Origin: a virus
IMG/VR virus record: IMGVR_UViG_3300037041_001315
Coordinates: 1-39,293 of that record
Reading direction: 5' to 3' (one strand)
Length of the DNA stretch: 39,293 bases
In this document: positions 1 to 7,978 of the stretch, piece after piece
Position numbering within the stretch: position 1 is the first letter of the stretch
Layout: each line of letters begins with the position of its first letter
Position numbers and translations under genes: made by a program
The notes under the pieces: generated by a model
The model's database searches: none
What the model saw: the letters and a program-made list of their open reading frames with translations, nothing else
Told to the model about the DNA's origin: nothing

Positions 1-228
1 ATCCGCGAGACTGATTTAAACGCTCGCGAAGCGGCGGCTACCAAGGCTGCCGAAGATACCCAAGCCAGCCTAACGTCACAGGCGTTAATGCTGGGCAAAT
101 TAGAAGCGGCGCTTATTGCCCGCGAAGGAAAGCTGGAAGAAGGGCTGGTGGCATTGGCAGCTGGAAAGGCTGACCTTGACGCTCGCGTCAAATTATTCCA
201 AGCTAAGGCAGCAGCACTAGCTGTATAA
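1..228 (+). CDS. C-terminal part of coiled-coil structural protein (truncated by window start)
   Basis: This 75-codon open frame has no start because the window begins inside it. It is the second copy of the last part of the gene at 38693-39181. The two copies differ at seven bases, four of which change a residue (A/V, A/S, V/A, A/G). The residues are rich in Ala, Glu, Lys and Leu with heptad-like spacing, as in a long helical protein. When the genome is circularised this fragment and the 38693 gene are one gene directly upstream of the scaffold gene. Confidence 0.85.
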   Translation: MRETDLNAREAAATKAAEDTQASLTSQALMLGKLEAALIAREGKLEEGLVALAAGKADLDARVKLFQAKAAALAV

Positions 229-233
229 CTTTA

Positions 234-266
234 CCGGTTAAGTTAACCGGGCGATTCTAAGGAATC
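234..266 (+). promoter_or_regulatory. Two adjacent inverted repeats before the scaffold gene, the second holding its SD
   Basis: CCGGTTAA-G-TTAACCGG (234-250) is a perfect 8-bp inverted repeat with a one-base centre. It is followed by GATTC-TAAG-GAATC (253-266), whose loop and right arm contain the AAGGA Shine-Dalgarno of the gene starting at 273. No T-run follows, so this is not a typical terminator. The same block recurs without any change at 39187-39219. Folding of the second repeat could modulate scaffold translation; that is inference. Confidence 0.45.
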
Positions 267-272
267 ATTTCA

Positions 273-1013
273 ATGGCTGATGAAGAACTATTAGCGGAGA
301 TACCCGCGCCGGAACTGACGTTAACGTCAACGCCAGAACCCGAGGAGACCGAGACGGAAAGTCCGAAGACCTTCACGCAGGAGGAATTGGACTCGATTGT
401 TGGTAGGCGTTTGGCGAAAGAGCAGCGCAAATGGGAACGGCAGGCTACTGCCCCGGCGGCACCTACAGCGCCACCCGAAGCTGACCAGTTTGATTCTGTT
501 GAGGCTTATGCAGACGCATTAGCTTTGCAGAAGGCCGAGGAACTGGTGAAGCAGCGGGATGTTAAGCAGCAGCAGTCTGTTTTGGTCGAGGCTTATCACG
601 ACCGGGAGGAAGAGGCGCGGGGCAGGTATAACGACTTCGAACAGGTCGCTTATAACCCCAACCTTCCAATCACGGCAGCGATGGCCGAAACCATCCAGTC
701 ATCGGAAGTAGGGCCGGACATGGCCTATTACTTGGGGGTTAATCCCAAGGAAGCTGAAAGGATTTCCAAGCTAGCGCCTTTCGTTCAGGCGAAAGAGTTA
801 GGTCGGCTGGAAGCAAAGTTGCTTGCAGAGCCGGCCACCAAAAGGGTATCGAGCGCGCCAGATCCAATATCTCCCGCGAAGCCTAGGGGAACTTCATCCC
901 AAACGTTTGATACCACTGACCCGCGCAGCATTAAATCAATGACTGCGACCCAGTGGATTGACGCAGAACGGCAGCGGCAGGTACGAAAGTTTGAAGCGCA
1001 AAAACTTCGCTAA
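273..1013 (+). CDS. Capsid assembly scaffolding protein
   Basis: This 246-residue, highly charged protein has no hydrophobic core. The acidic N-terminal third is followed by a block containing TFTQEELDSIVGRRLAKEQR (residues about 33-52), which is typical of phage scaffolding proteins. Gln/Glu/Ala-rich helix continues to about residue 130, and the C-terminus is basic (QRQVRKFEAQK), as expected for the coat-binding end of scaffolds. It lies 18 bases upstream of the coat gene, the normal position of scaffold in P22-like phages. The ATG at 273 has AAGGA ten bases upstream. It should act inside the procapsid and leave on maturation. Function is inferred from composition, motif and position. Confidence 0.8.
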   Translation: MADEELLAEIPAPELTLTSTPEPEETETESPKTFTQEELDSIVGRRLAKEQRKWERQATAPAAPTAPPEADQFDSVEAYADALALQKAEELVKQRDVKQQQSVLVEAYHDREEEARGRYNDFEQVAYNPNLPITAAMAETIQSSEVGPDMAYYLGVNPKEAERISKLAPFVQAKELGRLEAKLLAEPATKRVSSAPDPISPAKPRGTSSQTFDTTDPRSIKSMTATQWIDAERQRQVRKFEAQKLR

Positions 1014-1031
1014 TTTTTAAAGGAATGTCCA

Positions 1032-2246
1032 ATGAGTAATTCATTATTGACAATTGATATGATCACCCGGAAGTCTCTCGAGATTCTCGAGAACAACCTA
1101 GTGATTACCCGTAACGTTAACCGTCAGTACGACGACAGCTTTGCTGTTCAAGGTGCCAAGATTGGCTCCACGCTTCGCATTCGTTTGCCCGACCGTGCGT
1201 TGGTTACCGACGGTGCCGCCTTGCAAGTTCAAGACGACAACGAGCAGTTTACGACCCTGACTGTTTCTACCCAGAAACATATCGGCATGAACTTCACGAC
1301 TGCCGAATTGACGATGCAGTTGGACGACTTTGCCGACCGTGTGCTCAAACCTCGTGTTAGCCAGTTGGCCGCGAGCATTGATGCGGACGTGGCGAACGCT
1401 TACAAAGGCATCTTTGCCTCTGTCGGCACCCCCGGCACGACCCCAGCGACCTCGCTGGTGCTCTTGCAGGCGCAGCAGAAGCTAAACGAGTCTGCCGCTG
1501 GCATGAACCCGCGCTATGCGACCGTTTCCCCCGCGGCGAATGCCGGCTTGGTGGAAGGCATGAAAGGCTTGTTTAACCCGACTGACACTGTTTCCAAGCA
1601 ATTTAAGAACGGCATGATGGGCACTGGGGTGTTGGGGCTTGATGAGATTAATATGTCTCAGTCGATCCTTCAGCACACCACCGGAACTCGCGACGCGGCG
1701 GCGGCTACCATTGTTGCCGCTACCGTTACGACGCAGGGCGCTACCACCATTAACCTAAGCCAAGCGTCTGTTACCACGACCTTGACTGTGGGCGATGTGT
1801 TCACCATTGCCGGCGTTAATGCGGTTAACCCGCAGACCCGCCAGTCCACCGGTTCGTTGCAGCAGTTTGTGGTAACCGAGGCGAATACCGCGTCTGGCGG
1901 TACTTGGACAAGCGTCAAAGTACTTCCTGCGATGTACACCTCGGGCAACGCGCTGGCGACCATTGACGCCTTCCCGCTGATCAATGCGGTGGTCACGTTC
2001 CTCGGCACTGCGTCTACGCAGTACCCGCAGAACCTGATTTACCACAAAGATGCTATCACCTTTGCGACCGCCGACCTTCTGCTTCCGCAGGGTGTTGATA
2101 TGGCCTCGCGGCAGGTGCACAACGGCATCAGCCTGCGTATCGTGCGTCAGTACGACATCAATAACGACCGCATGCCTTGCCGTATTGACGTGCTGTATGG
2201 CTACTCGGTTATTCGTCCCGCCATGGCCTGCCGGCTCTGGGGTTAG
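1032..2246 (+). CDS. Major capsid protein, P22 coat protein family
   Basis: This 404-residue protein resembles the P22 gp5 coat family. It opens with the family-like segment MITRKSLEILENNLVITRNV, then an arm and a domain with GSTLRIRLPDR and FTTAELTMQLDDFADRVLKP. A Thr/Val-rich middle (residues about 215-300) fits the inserted I-domain, and the C-terminus ends ...VLYGYSVIRPAMACRL. P22 gp5 is 430 residues, so the length fits. AAAGGA precedes the ATG. It follows the scaffold gene and precedes a small head protein in one operon that ends at the terminator at 2669. It should form the T=7 icosahedral shell. Confidence 0.93.
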   Translation: MSNSLLTIDMITRKSLEILENNLVITRNVNRQYDDSFAVQGAKIGSTLRIRLPDRALVTDGAALQVQDDNEQFTTLTVSTQKHIGMNFTTAELTMQLDDFADRVLKPRVSQLAASIDADVANAYKGIFASVGTPGTTPATSLVLLQAQQKLNESAAGMNPRYATVSPAANAGLVEGMKGLFNPTDTVSKQFKNGMMGTGVLGLDEINMSQSILQHTTGTRDAAAATIVAATVTTQGATTINLSQASVTTTLTVGDVFTIAGVNAVNPQTRQSTGSLQQFVVTEANTASGGTWTSVKVLPAMYTSGNALATIDAFPLINAVVTFLGTASTQYPQNLIYHKDAITFATADLLLPQGVDMASRQVHNGISLRIVRQYDINNDRMPCRIDVLYGYSVIRPAMACRLWG

Positions 2247-2255
2247 GAGAATATT

Positions 2256-2663
2256 ATGGCAATTCCAAGTGTTGGCGGTGGCTATCAGTTTACTGATGGC
2301 AACCAGAACGAAATTACTATTGGCACGCAGGCTGCTCCTCAAACTTCAACGGTAACGGCTACCCTATCGGTAGCGCAGGTTACCGGCGGTTTGCTGGTGG
2401 CAACTCCGGGTGCTGCAACGGCGTCTTATACGTTTCCTACCGGCGCTTTGCTTGACGCGCAAATGGCTAACATGAAAGTTAACAGCACTTTTGCTTTGAC
2501 AATCATTAACCTAACTGGCGCTACTGGTGTTATTACCATGGTGGCTGGCGCGGGCACGGGCATTTCGACTGTTGGTTCGCTGACCGTTGCGCTTAGCTCC
2601 TCGGCTCAGTATTTGTTCCGCAAAACTGCCGATGCCGCGTATACCGTTTATCGGGTAAGCTAA
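2256..2663 (+). CDS. Small beta-rich head protein, probable capsid decoration protein
   Basis: This 135-residue protein is rich in Thr, Val, Ala and Gly, with alternating hydrophobic residues indicating an all-beta fold. It has no signal peptide or membrane segment. Residues about 28-60 (TSTVTATLSVAQVTGGLLVA and the following SYTFPTGALLDA) form a pattern I associate with small proteins next to phage coat genes, often annotated as head decoration or head fibre proteins. AGGAGA lies five bases before the ATG, the coat stop is nine bases upstream, and the transcript ends in a strong terminator right after it, so it is probably expressed at coat level. Role inferred from place and composition. 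Confidence 0.6.
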   Translation: MAIPSVGGGYQFTDGNQNEITIGTQAAPQTSTVTATLSVAQVTGGLLVATPGAATASYTFPTGALLDAQMANMKVNSTFALTIINLTGATGVITMVAGAGTGISTVGSLTVALSSSAQYLFRKTADAAYTVYRVS

Positions 2664-2668
2664 AGAGC

Positions 2669-2698
2669 CGGGGGGAGCAATCCCCCCGTCTTCTTTTT
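2669..2698 (+). terminator. Rho-independent terminator after the coat operon
   Basis: A perfect 8-bp stem (CGGGGGGA / TCCCCCCG) closes on a GCAA tetraloop and is followed by TCTTCTTTTT. It lies five bases after the stop codon of the small head protein and before the SD of the first tailspike. It would separate high-level coat expression from the tail genes. Confidence 0.88.
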
Positions 2699-2711
2699 GT
2701 AGGAGTTTGAT

Positions 2712-4691
2712 GTGCAGCGATATACCAATTTCATAGCATCGACAACTGCTACCAACTCGACCCTGACCGTACTCTCCAACGCTTCCTGCGTTGTTTATAT
2801 TGCCGGCACGCTAGGCGCTGCGACTCTTTACAGCGACAACGGCGTCACGCCGCTGGCTAACCCTTTTGTTTCATCTGCCACTGGGCGGATTGACTTCTAC
2901 GCTGCCAACGGGCGGTATGACGTTGTCGTGTCTAAGGTTGGCTACCTGTCGGTCACCATTAACGACATCGAGCTAGACGACCTCCTAGCCCCCTCTGGCA
3001 GCAATAGCGTGGGGTATCTGCCTGCGGGCACCGGCGCTGTTGCCAGTACTGTCCAGACCAAGCTGCGCGAGAGCGTGAGCGTCAAGGATTTTGGGGCAGT
3101 GGGGGATGGCACGACCAATGATTTTGCCGCCATCACGCTGGCCATTGCAGCATCATCCGGCAACGAGTTGTTTTTCCCGGCTGGCACCTACGTTATCAAT
3201 TACACAACATCAGCGTGTTTCTCCCCACTAGTCAACACTCGGTTAACTGGTGCAGGCGCTGGCATTACCAAGCTGCAATTCACGGCTAGTTCTGCATCCT
3301 CGCGCAACCTGTTCTCGATGGGTTTCGACAACCTTACGATCGAGAAAATGACGCTTCAAATTGTCGAGGTAGCCGGCGGGCAATGCGGCACAGTGGCGTG
3401 GAACGCTAACAACCTGACGCTAAGGGATTGCGCGTTTGCGGGGGGCGTGACAAACGTCGGGGCAACGGTAAATTCCTCCGCCTATGGCGTAGTCTCACCT
3501 CAAGCCGCCGGCACGCAATCGGGCTTGTTAATTGATGGATGCAGCTTTTCGCGCTTTAACTGGCCGTTCTTGAAAGCCAACGCAGCTGTCAGCGTGCAGA
3601 AACAGTTAAAAATAACCAACAACGATTTTTTTAATACATACGAAAGCGCAATTAGCCTCAACGCACCGAATGGCGCTATCAGCGAAGTAATCATCACCGG
3701 CAATACCCTGCGTGACCCGCTGGGGCCGAGTGCCGCGCCGACCGTGCCATACACATTAGGCGTGGCGCTGGCGTCAGTCACCAGCGCGGTTATCAGCGGC
3801 AACACGATCATTGGGGATTTTGGGACCGGCGTTGGCGCGATTCACCTTGAAGAACGCTGCATTGACGTTTCAATTGCAAATAATCAAATAACCACGACTG
3901 GGCTGTCCTCATACGGGTTAATTTTGCAAACTAATAATATTTCGGGCACCTATTACTCGCCAGAACAAACCACGGTAACGGGCAATACGTTCAAGTACAC
4001 CGGCACGGCTTTGGGTTCTGTAACGCGCGGAATTGTTATCCTTAATAACGGTAACGGAATTCCTAACAAATTTGTAATTTCAGACAACGCAGTTGCTAAT
4101 TACGAAATTGGAATTGTTCTGGGAGGGTCAAATGCCCAATCAAATGTTGTAGCTAACAATTTTATTACGGCTTGCACTTTTGGATTGCAAGTGTTTGGCG
4201 GAACATCCGGGGTTGCCGGTAACGTGACCGATAGTTGCGCATATGGAATTCTTTTACAAGATAGCGCGGCGTTTGCGGCAAACATCAACGCGCACGTTTT
4301 TCAAAACTGCACCGTTACGGCTTATCAAGGCACGTCCGGCAGGCCGCTAGTTTTGGTTAACCCGCGCTTTGTGCTGCCAACGCAAACAGTTGGCGCGGCC
4401 AGCACAACCAACATTGTGCTCACTCAAGCCCTAGCCAATTGCAGAATTTACGGCTTCATGACTAGCTCCGCAACAGCAACCGTAGTTGCGGATAACGCGC
4501 AGCGGATAGACGAAATAACGTGGGACGGCGCAACTTTTACAAACACTAATAAAGTGACTTGGGTGCCGGGCGCAATCAGTTTGACCCCGGTAAGAGTGGG
4601 GACTAACTTTTCAGTACAATTAATTGCCACCAACGCAACCAGCGCACAAATAGTTTGCCAACTTGACGGCATGATTTCGCTGCGGCTATGA
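2712..4691 (+). CDS. Tailspike 1: right-handed beta-helix, pectate-lyase-like
   Basis: This 659-residue protein starts at GTG (2712), with AGGAG seven bases upstream. Residues 1-95 form a small beta-rich N-terminal domain that probably attaches to the virion. A linker ending in SVKDFGAVGDGTTND (about 123-137) is the classical entry to the pectate-lyase 3 beta-helix. Repeated short strands follow (ITNNDF, ITGNTL, ISGNTI, IANNQI, VTGNTF), then a beta-rich C-terminal domain. Such proteins bind and often cleave host surface polysaccharide. The place between coat and gp4-like genes is unusual for a P22-type phage. The helix region is locally AT-richer, as is common for exchanged spike domains. Enzymatic activity cannot be proven from sequence. 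Confidence 0.85.
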   Translation: MQRYTNFIASTTATNSTLTVLSNASCVVYIAGTLGAATLYSDNGVTPLANPFVSSATGRIDFYAANGRYDVVVSKVGYLSVTINDIELDDLLAPSGSNSVGYLPAGTGAVASTVQTKLRESVSVKDFGAVGDGTTNDFAAITLAIAASSGNELFFPAGTYVINYTTSACFSPLVNTRLTGAGAGITKLQFTASSASSRNLFSMGFDNLTIEKMTLQIVEVAGGQCGTVAWNANNLTLRDCAFAGGVTNVGATVNSSAYGVVSPQAAGTQSGLLIDGCSFSRFNWPFLKANAAVSVQKQLKITNNDFFNTYESAISLNAPNGAISEVIITGNTLRDPLGPSAAPTVPYTLGVALASVTSAVISGNTIIGDFGTGVGAIHLEERCIDVSIANNQITTTGLSSYGLILQTNNISGTYYSPEQTTVTGNTFKYTGTALGSVTRGIVILNNGNGIPNKFVISDNAVANYEIGIVLGGSNAQSNVVANNFITACTFGLQVFGGTSGVAGNVTDSCAYGILLQDSAAFAANINAHVFQNCTVTAYQGTSGRPLVLVNPRFVLPTQTVGAASTTNIVLTQALANCRIYGFMTSSATATVVADNAQRIDEITWDGATFTNTNKVTWVPGAISLTPVRVGTNFSVQLIATNATSAQIVCQLDGMISLRL

Positions 4692-4972
4692 CCAACCTCC
4701 AACACCTAGCAATCGCCATCGCACTCCAATGCTTCATCGGCCTAGTCACCGACAACTGGTGGGCCGGCGCAGCACTTGCCGCGGGCATTTTCGCTGGCCG
4801 CGAGCACGCGCAGGCTGAGTACCGTTGGATTGAGCAGTTCGGCGAGCACATGCGGGCCAACCTTAACCCGTGGGACGCTTTGCAGCCGAAGATGTGGGAC
4901 GTGCATAGCTGGTTTTGGAACCTGTCGCTGCCAGTTGCGGCGGTGCTCGCAATCGCATGGTGGCCTAAATGA
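4688..4972 (+). CDS. Small membrane protein, conserved in phage tail regions
   Basis: This 94-residue protein overlaps the tailspike stop by four bases (ATGA). It has hydrophobic segments at about residues 5-20, 25-37 and 76-91, with a charged middle containing GREHAQAEYRWIEQFG. I recognise the pattern of two short hydrophobic stretches followed by GREHAQAEYRWIE from small phage membrane proteins with no proven role. It could be a holin-like or superinfection protein, but its place among tail genes, away from the lysis cassette at 14674-15418, does not settle this. It also overlaps the next gene by four bases. Confidence 0.65.
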   Translation: MTNLQHLAIAIALQCFIGLVTDNWWAGAALAAGIFAGREHAQAEYRWIEQFGEHMRANLNPWDALQPKMWDVHSWFWNLSLPVAAVLAIAWWPK

Positions 4973-5715
4973 CTATTATCGTACCCACTAGCAGCTTCAG
5001 CACGCCGCTCACGGCTGGCGACCAGATTAACGGCGCACTGCGCCTGCTGGGCCAGTTAGCCGAGGGCGAGACACCATCGCCCGAAACTTCCGCCGATGGC
5101 CTGACCGCGCTTAATCAGATGCTGGACTCGTGGTCTACTGAGCGGTTGGCGGTGTACAGCACCCAAGACCAGATTTTCACATGGCCGGCTAACACCATTA
5201 GCCAAACGCTTGGCCCGTCTGGTGACTTTGTAGGCAACCGCCCGGTCCAGCTAGACGACTCGACCTTCTTTCGGGATGCCTCGACCGGCATCTCGTACGG
5301 CATCAAGATTATCAACCAGCAGCAGTACAACGGTATTGCTGTTAAGACGGTGACGTCAACTTATCCGCAGGTAATGTGGATAAACATGGACTACCCAAAC
5401 ATCGACATGTACATCTACCCCGTGCCGACGCGGGCGCTGGAATGGCATTTCGTGTCGGTGGTCGAGCTGGCGCAGGCGGTATCGTTGTTCACGGTGCTGT
5501 CGTTTCCGCCAGGTTACATGCGGGCGTTTCGCTACAATCTAGCGTGCGAACTAGCACCGGAGTTTGGCGTTGAGCCATCGCCGACCGTGCAGCGCATTGC
5601 GATGACCTCTAAGCGCAACCTCAAACGTATCAACAGCCCTGATGACGTTATGAGCATTCCGTACAGCATTGTGAGCACGCGGCAACGCTTTAACGTGTTC
5701 AGTGGTAATTTTTAG
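4969..5715 (+). CDS. Head-tail connector, P22 gp4-like tail accessory factor
   Basis: This 248-residue protein has a N-terminal helical region (residues about 17-55) containing GDQINGALRLLGQLAEGETP and ALNQMLDSWSTERLAVY. That is the signature of the gp4 family of packaged-DNA stabilisation proteins, which dock under the portal and receive the rest of the tail. The remainder is beta-rich and longer than P22 gp4 (166 residues). It starts at an ATGA overlap with the membrane protein and ends directly before the GTG of the gp10-like gene, matching the gp4-gp10 order of P22. Confidence 0.85.
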   Translation: MTIIVPTSSFSTPLTAGDQINGALRLLGQLAEGETPSPETSADGLTALNQMLDSWSTERLAVYSTQDQIFTWPANTISQTLGPSGDFVGNRPVQLDDSTFFRDASTGISYGIKIINQQQYNGIAVKTVTSTYPQVMWINMDYPNIDMYIYPVPTRALEWHFVSVVELAQAVSLFTVLSFPPGYMRAFRYNLACELAPEFGVEPSPTVQRIAMTSKRNLKRINSPDDVMSIPYSIVSTRQRFNVFSGNF

Positions 5716-7143
5716 GTGAAGTCTCCAATTCTTGGCCAGTCCTACGTCGCTCGCAGCGTGAACGCTGCCGACAACCGGATGATCAATCTCTTTCCAGAAG
5801 CCACCCCCGAGGCCGGCAAGTCAGCCGGGTTCCTCAACCGTGCGCCCGGCCTGCGGCTGCTTGCAACTGTTGGCACAGGGCCTGTGCGTGGCTTGTGGGC
5901 GCATGGCGGCGAAGCCTACGTCGTGTCGGGCAGTCAGTTCTATAAGCTGAATTCTGCGTATGTCGCCACCCTAATAGGCTCCGTTAGCGGCACTGGGCCG
6001 GTGAGCATGGCCGACAACGGCACGCAGTTGTTCATTGCCTGCAACCCGGACGGCTACGTTTACGAAATGAACACGGGCGCTTTCGGCCAGATTACCGACG
6101 TGGACTTTGCGGGTGCGCAAGCGGTGAGCTACATCGACGGTTACTTCGTATACAACCAGCCCAACTCGCAGATTTTCTGGATAACGTCCATCCTAGGCAC
6201 ATCGATTGACCCGCTGGACTTTGCCAGCGCCGAAGGCTCACCGGACGGGTTGGTCACGCTGATCGTGGACCATCGAGAATTGTGGCTATTCGGCACCGAC
6301 TCGGTTGAAGTTTGGTACAACTCCGGCAACGCCACATTCCCGTTTGAGCGCATCCAAGGCGCGTTTAACGAGATAGGCTGCGAGGCTCCCTACTCGGTTG
6401 CCAAGCTGGACAACGGCATCTTTTGGCTAGGCTCTGACACTCGCGGCAACGGTATTGTTTACCGGGCCAACGGCTACACCGGACAACGGGTGAGCACGCA
6501 CGCGGTCGAGTTCGCTATCCAAGGCTACGCCGACTTGTCGGACGCCGTTGCATACACCTACCAGCAGGAAGGGCACGCGTTCTATGTGCTGATATTCCCG
6601 TCAGCCGGCGCGACATGGGTTTACGACGTGGCGACCAACTCGTGGACGGAACGCGCCGGGTTCGCTAACGGCGCATTCACCCGCCACCGCTCTAACTGCC
6701 AGATGAACTTCAACGGCGAGATTGTCGTGGGCGACTATGCCAACGGCAACGTTTACGCCTTTGACTTGGATGTGTACGCCGACAATGGCGCAGCCCAGAA
6801 ATGGCTGCGTTCGTGGCGCGCACTGCCGTCCGACACCAACGACCTAAAACGAACTACTCAGCATTGCTTACAACTTGATTGCGAGACTGGCGTGGGCTTA
6901 GCCACCGGCCAAGGCAGTGATCCCCAAGTGGCGTTGCGCTGGTCAGACGACGGTGGCCACACTTGGTCGAGCGAGCACTGGCGCTCCATGGGGGCCATTG
7001 GCCAGTTCGGACGACGCACCATTTGGCGCAGGTTGGGGATGACGACCAAGATTCGGGACCGCGTGTATGAGATTAGCGGCACCGACCCGGTAAAGATTGC
7101 CATCGTAGGCGCTGAGTTAAGCGTTACCGCCACCAATGGTTAG
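5716..7143 (+). CDS. Packaged DNA stabilisation protein, P22 gp10-like
   Basis: This 475-residue protein starts at GTG directly after the gp4-like stop (tag-gtg). The N-terminus, with NAADNRMINLFPE and AGFLNRAPGLRLLATV, is the typical opening of the gp10 family, where the phage protein closes the head-tail channel below gp4. The body has repeated short beta units rich in Gly and aromatic residues (WAHGGEAYVV, YIDGYFVYN, LDNGIFWLGSDTRGNGIVY, WVYDVATNSWTERAGF), as in a beta-propeller. P22 gp10 is 472 residues, nearly the same length. No SD is obvious, so translation is probably coupled. Confidence 0.88.
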   Translation: MKSPILGQSYVARSVNAADNRMINLFPEATPEAGKSAGFLNRAPGLRLLATVGTGPVRGLWAHGGEAYVVSGSQFYKLNSAYVATLIGSVSGTGPVSMADNGTQLFIACNPDGYVYEMNTGAFGQITDVDFAGAQAVSYIDGYFVYNQPNSQIFWITSILGTSIDPLDFASAEGSPDGLVTLIVDHRELWLFGTDSVEVWYNSGNATFPFERIQGAFNEIGCEAPYSVAKLDNGIFWLGSDTRGNGIVYRANGYTGQRVSTHAVEFAIQGYADLSDAVAYTYQQEGHAFYVLIFPSAGATWVYDVATNSWTERAGFANGAFTRHRSNCQMNFNGEIVVGDYANGNVYAFDLDVYADNGAAQKWLRSWRALPSDTNDLKRTTQHCLQLDCETGVGLATGQGSDPQVALRWSDDGGHTWSSEHWRSMGAIGQFGRRTIWRRLGMTTKIRDRVYEISGTDPVKIAIVGAELSVTATNG

Positions 7144-7969
7144 CTCAACCAATATCCCGGCACCTCGTGTCGGGTTCATCGACCCGCGTACTGGGTTGAT
7201 GGCGCGGGAATGGTACCGGTTCCTGTACAACCAGTTCGAACAGGTTGGCGGCGGCGCTGGGCTAACCCACAATAGCCTCTCAGGGCTACAGGGAGGCTCT
7301 GGGACAGCGTACTACCACCTAAGTTTGGCAGACTACACCGGCAACGGCACAGGCACTCTGGTGCGCTCTACGTCGCCCGTGTTGGTCACGCCAGCACTAG
7401 GAACGCCGTCTAGCGGGGTCATTACTAGCTGCACTGGCTCGCCTACGTTAGTGATTACTAACTGCACCGGCAGTCCGACCCTGACAGCGCCGCTGTTAGG
7501 CACGCCAGCGTCCGGGGTGATAACCAACTGCACGGGCACGCCTACGCTCGACATTACTAGCTGCACCGGCTCGCCAAGCCTCACGGCGCTGACCGCTACC
7601 GGCAATATCCGCATTACCGGCGCTGGCAGTCTGGGCTATAGCACCGGTTCGGGTGGCGCAGTCACGCAGCTAACCAGCAAGAGCACCGGGGTAACGCTGA
7701 ATAAGTCGAACGGCAAGATAACGATGGAGGCTACCACCGCCATTGGCATTGCCGCGTCTGTCGTGTTCACGTTGACCAATAGCTTTATTGCGGTGACCGA
7801 CGCCGTTATCGCCAACATCGCCACCGGCGGCACGGCCAACGCTTATACTGTTGATGTGCTGACTGTGGCCGCTGGCAGCGTTGGCCTGCGGGTGACTAAC
7901 ATCAGCGTCGGTATATTGAGCGAGGCCGTTGTGGTAAGTTTTGCAATCATTAAAGCCGTCGCGGCTTAG
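7136..7969 (+). CDS. Tail needle/fibre-like protein with CTGSP repeats and a C-terminal decoration-type domain
   Basis: This 277-residue protein occupies the P22 gp26 (needle) position after gp10, overlapping it by eight bases. The N-terminus has PAPRVGFIDPRTG and AREWYRFLYNQFEQ, a segment seen at the start of many phage fibre-type proteins. Residues about 85-150 carry five imperfect copies of a Cys-containing unit, (V/D)IT(S/N)CTG(S/T)P(T/S)L. The last 110 residues (from GYSTGSGGAVTQL) align with the protein encoded at 31669-32085. No classic trimeric needle heptads are obvious, so it may be a fibre rather than a true needle. Confidence 0.6.
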   Translation: MVSSTNIPAPRVGFIDPRTGLMAREWYRFLYNQFEQVGGGAGLTHNSLSGLQGGSGTAYYHLSLADYTGNGTGTLVRSTSPVLVTPALGTPSSGVITSCTGSPTLVITNCTGSPTLTAPLLGTPASGVITNCTGTPTLDITSCTGSPSLTALTATGNIRITGAGSLGYSTGSGGAVTQLTSKSTGVTLNKSNGKITMEATTAIGIAASVVFTLTNSFIAVTDAVIANIATGGTANAYTVDVLTVAAGSVGLRVTNISVGILSEAVVVSFAIIKAVAA

Positions 7970-7978
7970 GTATCTCAC

